A DNA stretch of 13,116 bases from Thermoplasmata archaeon (GTDB lineage: Archaea; Thermoplasmatota; Thermoplasmata; Thermoplasmatales; Thermoplasmataceae): assembly GCA_021802365.1 (NCBI GenBank), contig JAKAAJ010000029.1, positions 1 through 13,116 of the forward strand, in the 5' to 3' direction. This document shows positions 1 to 6,115 of this stretch, one piece after another. Under the pieces are notes generated by a model. The model saw nothing but the letters and a program-made list of their open reading frames with translations, ran no database searches and had not been told where the DNA came from. Every line of letters starts with the position of its first letter. Within the stretch, counting starts at the first letter, position 1. The translations under genes and the position numbers were made by a program.

Positions 1-1
1 G

Positions 2-502
2 TCAAACATCGCTTATTGCTTTTCCCCTGCGTCTTGTTTCGTGGCCGCAAACCGGACAGATCTTCACATCAGGGTCAAAGTCCCTTCCACATCCTGTACA
101 GGATGCTCTCCATGCAACTCTTCTGGTTATCTGCCTTGCATTGACACTCTGAAACTTTACACCAAGCGAGCTTGCAACATTCTGTATGCAGAAGTCATTT
201 GACAGTAAAGTTCCGCCAGTTTCTAAAGCCAGGGCCAGAATAGCAATGTCTGCTCGGCTCATCTTCTGCAGGTCTCCTGTGGATCTTGCCTCCCTTTTTA
301 CCTTATTCACATTGGCCACTGATGGAGAAACAATCTTCAGGAGATCTCCGTAAAAATCAAGGATCCGGTGAAGCTCTCCGTGTTTGATCTCCTCCAGTAC
401 TTCAGGGACAGTGCAGACGTCATCCCACTGGTGTGGGCTGACGCCGTTCAGGATTGCCGAAGTGTCCAGAACAAATGTTACTTTTTCTTCAGTTTCTCTC
501 AT
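2..502 (-). CDS. nob1: NOB1-like rRNA maturation endonuclease (PIN domain + zinc ribbon)
   Basis: Complete 166-residue protein. An N-terminal PIN nuclease domain (about residues 8-125) is followed by a C-terminal zinc ribbon with cysteines at 135, 138, 149 and 152. Candidate PIN acidic metal-binding residues are D13 (in FVLDTSAIL), E37, D85 (SRADIAILA) and D103 (LLSND). In archaea and eukaryotes, NOB1 cuts the 3' end of the small-subunit rRNA precursor during ribosome assembly; the length and domain order match archaeal NOB1. The ATG at 502 is chosen because the first PIN strand begins only seven residues later and no other start is available. That start lies inside the end of the citrate synthase gene (14 nt overlap, different frame), which implies co-transcription or translational coupling. 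No good Shine-Dalgarno sequence is visible. Function is by family recognition, with high confidence. Confidence 0.92.
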   Translation of the reverse strand: MRETEEKVTFVLDTSAILNGVSPHQWDDVCTVPEVLEEIKHGELHRILDFYGDLLKIVSPSVANVNKVKREARSTGDLQKMSRADIAILALALETGGTLLSNDFCIQNVASSLGVKFQSVNARQITRRVAWRASCTGCGRDFDPDVKICPVCGHETRRRGKAISDV

Positions 503-1643
503 TTATGGGCACATATTTAAGCAGTTCTTTGGTGCCGCTGTACAGCGCCTTTGGCCTGAACAGCCTGTTGTCCCTCACATATTCAAGAGACCTTGCTACC
601 CATCCGGATATCCTGCCAACTGCGAAGATTGGGGTGAATACTTCTCTGCTGAACCCAATGGAGCTGTACAGCATTCCGGAATAGAAGTCAACATTGGGGA
701 ATATTCCCTTGCTCCCAAGTTTTGATATCATTACATCCTCAATCTTGTTTGCTGTATGGAATAGCTCCTCCTTCCCGTTCATGGATGTTACTTCATGGGC
801 ATATTCCTTCAGGATCTTTGCCCTTGGATCGTACACCTTGTAGACCCTGTGACCGAATCCCATTATCTTCTCCTTGTTCTCAATCATCTTTCCAATTACA
901 CTGTCGGCATTTTCAGGGGATCCAACTTTTTCAATAAGAGCAAGGGCCCTCTCGTTTGCACCACCATGCAGAGGTCCCTTAAGAGCGGATATTGCAGAAG
1001 TTACTGCAGAATACATATCTGACAATGTTGAGATTGTAAGCATACAGGCGAATGTGGATGCATTCATCCCATGATCAGCATGGAGTATCAGTGCAGTATC
1101 CAGCATCTTTGATTCAACCTTGGATGGTTTTCTTCCCATTGCCTGGTGGAAAAAGAAATCCGAGTAGGTCAGATCATGGTCAGGTTTCACTATCTCCTCT
1201 CCCCTGTACACTCTGTTGATTGCCCCGACAATGGTGGGCATTTTTGCTATGAGCTCGATTCCAAGATCATGCTGTTCATCAAGATTTGGTTCCACAGTTC
1301 TGGAATCCTTAGCCCCGATGTAAGAAACAACTGTCCTGAGGGTTGACATGGGGTGCGCCTTGCTGCCTATTTCCTTAATCAGGCTGTATGTATCCTGCTT
1401 AAGGTTGCGCAGCTCCTTCAGCTTTCTGTCATACTCACGGTATTCCTTTTCATTTGGAAGGTGCCCATTGACAAGAAGGTATGAAACCTCTTCGTAATTT
1501 GACTTTCCGGCAAGTTCTGAAATCTCATATCCTCTGTATACAAGTCTTCCAGCCTGTCCGTCCACATACCCTATCTTGGTTTCTGCCGCTATAACTCCCT
1601 CAAGTCCTCTTGAAAATTCAGGTTTATCATTAGTTTCGGGCAT
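489..1643 (-). CDS. gltA: Citrate synthase (possibly also 2-methylcitrate synthase activity)
   Basis: Condenses acetyl-CoA with oxaloacetate to citrate, the entry step of the TCA cycle, in the cytoplasm. The 384-residue protein carries the family catalytic residues: H226 in GPLHGG, H265 in MGFGHRVYK and D319 in FPNVDFYSG, plus the HADHGMNAST segment at 188-197. An in-frame start at 1673 would add ten residues. I prefer the ATG at 1643 because a GGTGA Shine-Dalgarno sits 4 nt upstream (1648-1652), a TATA box at 1686-1693 would give a short leader, and the resulting N-terminus (MPET...GLE) resembles what I recall of the Thermoplasma acidophilum enzyme. The family includes enzymes that also take propionyl-CoA, so a methylcitrate role cannot be excluded from sequence alone. 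It overlaps the NOB1 gene downstream by 14 nt. Confidence 0.95.
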   Translation of the reverse strand: MPETNDKPEFSRGLEGVIAAETKIGYVDGQAGRLVYRGYEISELAGKSNYEEVSYLLVNGHLPNEKEYREYDRKLKELRNLKQDTYSLIKEIGSKAHPMSTLRTVVSYIGAKDSRTVEPNLDEQHDLGIELIAKMPTIVGAINRVYRGEEIVKPDHDLTYSDFFFHQAMGRKPSKVESKMLDTALILHADHGMNASTFACMLTISTLSDMYSAVTSAISALKGPLHGGANERALALIEKVGSPENADSVIGKMIENKEKIMGFGHRVYKVYDPRAKILKEYAHEVTSMNGKEELFHTANKIEDVMISKLGSKGIFPNVDFYSGMLYSSIGFSREVFTPIFAVGRISGWVARSLEYVRDNRLFRPKALYSGTKELLKYVPINERN

Positions 1644-1647
1644 AAAA

Positions 1648-1652
1648 TCACC
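1648..1652 (-). promoter_or_regulatory. Shine-Dalgarno GGTGA of citrate synthase
   Basis: Read on the minus strand, GGTGA lies 4 nt before the ATG at 1643. This decides the citrate synthase start in favour of 1643 over the longer in-frame start at 1673. Confidence 0.7.
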
Positions 1653-1685
1653 AGTGGATGGTAATCGGTACAACGTTAATTAAGG

Positions 1686-1693
1686 TTTATAAT
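1686..1693 (-). promoter_or_regulatory. TATA box for citrate synthase-NOB1 transcription unit
   Basis: Minus-strand ATTATAAA, about 45 nt before the preferred ATG. Archaeal initiation about 25 nt downstream would give a leader of roughly 20 nt that includes the GGTGA site. A second AT-rich block (minus-strand ATATATTTAAAA, about 1706-1717) lies farther upstream and could be an alternative. Confidence 0.5.
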
Positions 1694-1737
1694 GGTTGAT
1701 GGTTTTAAATATATTTGACTCTGAATTCAAGGTTGCA

Positions 1738-2052
1738 TCAGACGTATTTTCTTGCTCTGATGAGGCTTACCTTAAGGTGCCCAAGTAAACCATGTATGTC
1801 TCTACCCATTGCCATTAACTCACCCTTGCCTTCCATAACCTTGACCGTCAGCCCCAGATGAGAGAGAAGAACAGCAAAATGCCTGAGAGTGGATATTTTC
1901 TTCAGGCCGTGGGGAGCTTTTCCGGACAGGTGTTTGATATAATCTGTGTCTCTTAGATTTACGGTAACGGTCTTTCCGGTGAAATCAACCTTCGCGAGAT
2001 CACTTCTGTTGATCCTGACACTTACAGAACCCTGAATATCCGGAAAAGGCAT
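1738..2052 (-). CDS. Small conserved-looking protein of unknown function (104 aa)
   Basis: I do not recognise this family. The 104-residue protein is predicted soluble, with no cysteines and no membrane segment. Its N-terminal third looks like beta strands (GSVSVRINR, KTVTVNLRD). It is followed by a basic, Gly/His-containing segment (KAPHGLKKISTLRHF, about 46-60) and a hydrophobic, basic C-terminus (LGHLKVSLIRARKY). An AGGGA Shine-Dalgarno-like stretch precedes the ATG. It lies 12 nt after the stop of a 58-residue ORF in exactly the same reading frame. The two are therefore either a two-gene operon or one gene broken by a TAA stop. The downstream neighbour is citrate synthase, with its own TATA box. 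Confidence 0.65.
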   Translation of the reverse strand: MPFPDIQGSVSVRINRSDLAKVDFTGKTVTVNLRDTDYIKHLSGKAPHGLKKISTLRHFAVLLSHLGLTVKVMEGKGELMAMGRDIHGLLGHLKVSLIRARKYV

Positions 2053-2064
2053 TCCCTGTTTCCC

Positions 2065-2241
2065 TTATTTGGATGTTCTGTCGTGTATTGGTCTTGCTGT
2101 AACGCTAACTGTCCCGTTCACCACAACTGAAGCATTCATTCCGGGCATCTTGATGCTAAGGTCTGCGAAAACAAACTCAGCTGTGCTCTTTGTTCCTTCT
2201 ATTACCTTTACAAAACTCTCAATCAGTGATTCTTCGTCCAT
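2065..2241 (-). CDS. Small protein of unknown function (58 aa), leaderless-type promoter
   Basis: The 58-residue ORF starts MDEESLIESFVKVIEGTKST and ends RPIHDRTSK. It has an acidic N-terminal helix-like part (1-20) followed by alternating hydrophobic residues typical of beta strands (AEFVFADLSIKM; NASVVVNGTVSVTARP). I do not recognise the family. Support for it being real is a TATA box (TTTAAATA, 2262-2269) centred about 25 nt before the ATG, the spacing expected of an archaeal leaderless transcript, and the tight, in-frame coupling to the following 104-residue ORF. There are 12 nt between its TAA and the next ATG. It may be the N-terminal half of one ancestral protein that includes the 104-residue part. 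Confidence 0.6.
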   Translation of the reverse strand: MDEESLIESFVKVIEGTKSTAEFVFADLSIKMPGMNASVVVNGTVSVTARPIHDRTSK

Positions 2242-2261
2242 GGATAATCAGTGGATGACAC

Positions 2262-2269
2262 TATTTAAA
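2262..2269 (-). promoter_or_regulatory. TATA box for the 58-aa/104-aa ORF pair
   Basis: Minus-strand TTTAAATA centred about 25 nt from the ATG at 2241. This predicts initiation at or very near the start codon (leaderless mRNA). Confidence 0.6.
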
Positions 2270-2300
2270 CAATTTGGACAAATTATATATATTTCTCATT

Positions 2301-3047
2301 TTACAGGAAATTCACAAGCATTCCCACAATGAATCCGGAGAAAATTGACAGGTAAACATACTGTCTCAGACTTCTCCCTGTACCGGTGAGTATGACTCTG
2401 AGCATAGGGAGGATCACATAAATTATGGCCCCAATAGCCAGACCGTCAAATACAAGATCCAGTGAGGCTGAATTGAAATAGTATCCTACTCCACCCCCTA
2501 TAATGGTGGGGATGCCACCGATTAGGAAGAAAAACGGTACAAGTTTCCTTCCTGAGGATGTGTTCCCAATGAAAGGAGCGCCAATTGGAAAACCCTCTGT
2601 TATATTCTGAAGAATAAACCCGGCGAAAACAACCAGTGCCACACCCGTGAGGCCTAAGCTTATGGCCTGCGCACCAAACACCATCCCTTCTGTTAGATTC
2701 TGCAGCCCTATGCCTATGGAAATAAGCAGGGAAAGATGCATAGCCCTGATCTCTCCACCGGACCTGAATTCGAAGGCGAACAGCATGAAGAACCCTGAAA
2801 CAATGGAGATCACAAAAATTGCATCGAAGGAAAGGTTTGTGCCGTAACCCAGAAGTGAAGTGTTGTATATTGTTGGGGAAGCTGTCTGAAAGATATCTGC
2901 AATAAGAAATACAAGAATACCCACTGCAAATCCGGTCAGTAATGATGAACTCTCCTTTGTAAGGGCCCTTGACATCACTAGAGGGTAGGATATCAGAATT
3001 GAGAGCCCCATCACTGCTGATAGAAGCAGTACCAGGAGAATATTCAC
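2301..3047 (-). CDS. ZIP-family divalent metal transporter with Gln in place of signature His
   Basis: The 248-residue polytopic membrane protein has about eight hydrophobic segments, in the size range of the short prokaryotic ZIP (ZupT/GufA-like) transporters that import zinc, iron or manganese. The paired ZIP metal-site motifs are recognisable in TM4 (GIGLQNLTEGMVFGA, 112-126) and TM5 (FILQNITEGFPIGAPF, 144-159). The usual HNxPEG and HExPEG histidines are Q116 and Q147, and the prolines are threonines. The glutamates E120 and E151 and the glycines are kept. There is no His-rich cytoplasmic loop. The start is GTG at 3047: an in-frame TAA lies four codons upstream and no other start fits. A perfect 18-bp palindrome between the TATA-like sequence and the start suggests repression by a metal-dependent regulator. 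Metal specificity cannot be read from sequence. Confidence 0.85.
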   Translation of the reverse strand: MNILLVLLLSAVMGLSILISYPLVMSRALTKESSSLLTGFAVGILVFLIADIFQTASPTIYNTSLLGYGTNLSFDAIFVISIVSGFFMLFAFEFRSGGEIRAMHLSLLISIGIGLQNLTEGMVFGAQAISLGLTGVALVVFAGFILQNITEGFPIGAPFIGNTSSGRKLVPFFFLIGGIPTIIGGGVGYYFNSASLDLVFDGLAIGAIIYVILPMLRVILTGTGRSLRQYVYLSIFSGFIVGMLVNFL

Positions 3048-3054
3048 GTAGAGA

Positions 3055-3072
3055 AATTAGGTATACCTAATT
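3055..3072. promoter_or_regulatory. 18-bp perfect palindrome, probable DtxR/MntR-type operator
   Basis: AATTAGGTATACCTAATT equals its own reverse complement over all 18 bases. The TTAGG...CCTAA half-sites resemble operators bound by the DtxR/MntR/SirR family of metal-dependent repressors, though the spacer here is shorter than in the classical DtxR box. It begins 7 nt upstream of the ZIP transporter GTG and abuts the TATA-like sequence, so a bound repressor would block initiation. The palindrome is seen directly; the regulator family is inferred. Confidence 0.7.
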
Positions 3073-3080
3073 AAATATTT
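3071..3080 (-). promoter_or_regulatory. TATA-like box for the ZIP transporter
   Basis: Minus-strand AAATATTTAA, centred about 28 nt before the GTG start, which implies a leaderless or nearly leaderless transcript. It overlaps the outer edge of the palindrome by two bases. Confidence 0.5.
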
Positions 3081-3082
3081 GT

Positions 3083-3088
3083 AAAAAA
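3083..3088 (-). terminator. T6 tract, candidate terminator of the S53 peptidase gene
   Basis: On the minus strand a run of six T lies about 23 nt after the peptidase stop codon, just before the ZIP promoter. Archaeal termination often needs only a T-rich tract. No convincing hairpin precedes it, so support is modest. Confidence 0.4.
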
Positions 3089-3111
3089 CACTGTTTCCGG
3101 ATTTACACCCC

Positions 3112-6063
3112 TTACTTTCTTGATATGAACACCACCGCTATTATTGCTATGAGCGCAAGAGCTGCCAGTACATAAGCGAGCTCAAGTTTTCCACTCAGCA
3201 GCTGTTCCCTTGTAAAATATACATGTACGCTGATGTTGCTGCCATTCACCACAAAACTTCCGGTATAGGTTGGAGTGTATCCCAGTACCTTGTAAACAGT
3301 GAAATTGTATGATCCATTGGGAAGCTCAAGCACCATGCTTGACTGGTTAGTGTAGAATATGTATTCACCCTGGGCAATACTCCAGTTGGTTCCATCAGGC
3401 AGTCCGGATTCAGTTATATTGACAGCATACCCGTAAGTGAATGTTACATTGTATGTTCTGTTCATTCCTGCAGTATTCATGTCAAGCAGGAGGAATGAAG
3501 GTACATAATTCTTCGAATAGTTCAGCTCAAAATCATATTCTCCTCCCAATGAAATGAAATCGATCGTTGTATTGTTTGAATAAAGAGTGGTTGTCTGGTT
3601 TGAAACGGACCATTCCTGACCATGGGGAAGACCATTTTCGATGAACTTTATGGAAAATGTTCCAAGGGTGAAGTTTACCACCCTATGAACAGACGATCCT
3701 GAAACAGTCAGATTGGATTCCGGTGATACATAATTTCCGTCTGCCGCTACTGGTTTATAGCTGTATACGCCATCCGGAACCACTGCATATGCATAACCGC
3801 CTGTATCGTTATTGATAAAGATTGTCTGAAATCTCTGATTATAGCTATTCATGTATACTGTGAAACTGTCGGCACCACCTGTAAGAGGATTAACAGGTGG
3901 CAGGCCTTTTGAACTGAATTCCACTCTGTAGCCTGAAACAAACAGAACGTTAACTGTAACGTTCTTGTTTCTTATTACCTGATACCCGTACTGCGGGTCA
4001 GGAGAATAGTTTCCCGTGTACCCAATGAAGTAGCTCTGGTTTCCGCTTGTGAGGTTGAACTCCAATGATGTACCGTCAGTACTCCTAGTTATACCTTCAA
4101 CAGTAACATTCCATACCATACCCGCGGGAAGCCCGGTCTCGTTGAAATACAGATGATATGATTTTACAACAGAATCCTGGGCGAATGCATAGGCATTTAT
4201 GCTCCCCATTCCAGAGACCAGACTGTAGCCATGTCCGGCACTGAAGAGTGCATTTGAGCCGTAAATGATATTGTAGAAAGGATAGGGATTGTTGAGAAGG
4301 GATCTGTTTGAGGAACTTGTATACTCATCATTCCCAATTCTGTAAATGGTAGGATCCATGAACCCCAGATCTTTCTGCCCATGATTCTGGAAATACTGGT
4401 TTATTGTGGCAACTATCCCTGCAGCAACAGGAGATGATACACTGGTTCCTGCAAGTATGAAGAGGCCGCTTTTTCCTGTTGAGTTTGTAAGATAAACAAG
4501 CGTATTGTTTCCCACATCTGCAATGTCCGGAACACCCCTGCCAGCCCCCTGTATCAGATTGTTTGCCTCTGAGTTGTTCTGCCATACTGGCTCCGCGTAA
4601 TAATCGCTTATTCCACTGGCTGTGCCTATGGGTTTTCCACCTGTGTAAGAAGGAGTTTCATACCAAACTGTCTGGTTCTGTATCTGATCCGTGTTCGGAT
4701 TGAGAATCAGTGTCGTACCGCCCACAGCTGTAATTCCATAATCGTTGTAGGCAAGGCTTGACGGGAACTGAACAAATGTCCCGGGATAAGGATTTGAAGG
4801 TGCAACGAATTTTGGGCTGTTTGCGTTGTCTCCAGAGTCACCGCTGCTTGCCAGAACAGTGATCCCTCTGGCCTGTGCCTCCTGGAGCATACCATTCCAG
4901 GTGGCATTGACATTATCCGCGGTGCCGAATGACATGGAGATGACAGAGACGTTTCCAAGGCCTGTTGAGCTTGTGTTTGATATAACTGTATTAAGGGCAT
5001 CTGCTATCTCTGAAAGGCTGCTTGTCTTACCGTATACATTGTATATGTGTGCACCAGGTGCAAGGCTTCCTGCCATCTCCAGGTCAAGTGTATTCTCCGT
5101 CACTGCCCCGGATGTGTCAAGGCTTGCTGAGCTTGACGGAAGCGGTGCGCCGTCAACAGGGATCGGAGTGATTGCCGGGTCCGGTTCGGATGATGGGATG
5201 GAACTGTTGAAATAATTCTTAAGATCACTGGGATCGTAAGGCCCCACATACTGTGTTCCAGATGAGGAATTGTAGGATCCGGACCAGAGTATGGTTGCAA
5301 TGCTCACGTTTGAATCATAATTGGAGGAAAAGAGACCTGTCTCATTGTAGGCCACCTGGTAATCAGATCCGTAATTGTATTCAACACCGTTCTTAATAAT
5401 TGGGGAAGGGAAGGAACTCCCAGTTGTACCATATGAACTTACATCCAGCTGTGCAAGCGAAAGCGGTGCTTCCACTGCCACCGACGCAGATGTCAGGCCC
5501 GTCACTCCAGTAATATTGCCTGCTGCCCATTCAGGCATCTGCGGTATCTGTTCCGGCCCGAAGGATGATGTTCCGTTAAGTGCAAGTATTCCTGTATGGA
5601 ATGCTGCAGCGAAATCCTTTGAAGAGCCGCTCATGCTCAGTATAAGCCTGTTTGGAAACCTTGTGAAATTGTGGATTCCGTAACTCTCGAAATATCTGAT
5701 CAGATTATCATAATAGGATTTGCTTGGAGCGTACAGCCTGTCGAAGGTTCTGGCAGAAATATACTGATGGTACTGGATACTTGCAGGGTTTGAAATATTT
5801 GAAAGGAACGAGTTCAACCTGCCCTCATTTGCCGGTTCAAGTGAAACTGATATATCCATGGTGAATGCATTTTCCGTTCCGTTTGTAAGAACATTTCCGG
5901 AGAAAGGTACAGATGCAAGCCTGACTTCCTGGTAGGATTGTGATGAGTTTGAGGAAACTTTAACTGCATTGTGAGGAATGGAGGAAACTGCAATTGAGGC
6001 CGAGGAAGCTACAAATGAAACAACAAGAATCAGGGAAATTATAGCCCTGAATTTTTTCGACAT
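3112..6063 (-). CDS. Secreted, membrane-anchored sedolisin-like (S53) acid peptidase
   Basis: 983 residues. A signal peptide lies at 1-25 or so (KKFR, then a hydrophobic run), followed by a pro-kumamolisin-type activation domain (about 45-195) and an S53 catalytic domain (about 225-630). The Ser-Glu-Asp triad is visible: E323 and D327 in TENTLDLEMA, and S541 in AGTSVSSPVAAG. The oxyanion Asp is D409 in ASSGDSGD. S53 enzymes work best at acid pH, which suits an acidophile's surface. Four beta-rich repeats follow, beginning near 639, 715, 806 and 881, three with GLPxGxxW, then a C-terminal membrane anchor (960-980) ending SRK. N-glycosylation sequons are abundant, about forty by eye. Residues at the usual S53 calcium site are N598 and S614 instead of aspartates. 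The ATG follows the previous gene by 52 nt with no strong Shine-Dalgarno. The likely role is degrading extracellular protein. Confidence 0.9.
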   Translation of the reverse strand: MSKKFRAIISLILVVSFVASSASIAVSSIPHNAVKVSSNSSQSYQEVRLASVPFSGNVLTNGTENAFTMDISVSLEPANEGRLNSFLSNISNPASIQYHQYISARTFDRLYAPSKSYYDNLIRYFESYGIHNFTRFPNRLILSMSGSSKDFAAAFHTGILALNGTSSFGPEQIPQMPEWAAGNITGVTGLTSASVAVEAPLSLAQLDVSSYGTTGSSFPSPIIKNGVEYNYGSDYQVAYNETGLFSSNYDSNVSIATILWSGSYNSSSGTQYVGPYDPSDLKNYFNSSIPSSEPDPAITPIPVDGAPLPSSSASLDTSGAVTENTLDLEMAGSLAPGAHIYNVYGKTSSLSEIADALNTVISNTSSTGLGNVSVISMSFGTADNVNATWNGMLQEAQARGITVLASSGDSGDNANSPKFVAPSNPYPGTFVQFPSSLAYNDYGITAVGGTTLILNPNTDQIQNQTVWYETPSYTGGKPIGTASGISDYYAEPVWQNNSEANNLIQGAGRGVPDIADVGNNTLVYLTNSTGKSGLFILAGTSVSSPVAAGIVATINQYFQNHGQKDLGFMDPTIYRIGNDEYTSSSNRSLLNNPYPFYNIIYGSNALFSAGHGYSLVSGMGSINAYAFAQDSVVKSYHLYFNETGLPAGMVWNVTVEGITRSTDGTSLEFNLTSGNQSYFIGYTGNYSPDPQYGYQVIRNKNVTVNVLFVSGYRVEFSSKGLPPVNPLTGGADSFTVYMNSYNQRFQTIFINNDTGGYAYAVVPDGVYSYKPVAADGNYVSPESNLTVSGSSVHRVVNFTLGTFSIKFIENGLPHGQEWSVSNQTTTLYSNNTTIDFISLGGEYDFELNYSKNYVPSFLLLDMNTAGMNRTYNVTFTYGYAVNITESGLPDGTNWSIAQGEYIFYTNQSSMVLELPNGSYNFTVYKVLGYTPTYTGSFVVNGSNISVHVYFTREQLLSGKLELAYVLAALALIAIIAVVFISRK

Positions 6064-6115
6064 CTCAGAAAGAAAGTAAGATCAACTATGAAAATGTTGC
6101 CCATCATGTCCTGAT

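Noticed and set aside
1644..1673. Ten-residue N-terminal extension of citrate synthase from an in-frame start at 1673
   Set aside because: The start would lie only about 13-20 nt from the TATA box, and the extension would cover the GGTGA Shine-Dalgarno that serves the ATG at 1643. The shorter N-terminus resembles the Thermoplasma enzyme as I recall it.
4197..5683. Several open frames of 60-130 codons inside the peptidase gene, on both strands
   Set aside because: They overlap a gene with clear S53 motifs, have no recognisable domains of their own, and look like shadows of its codon use.
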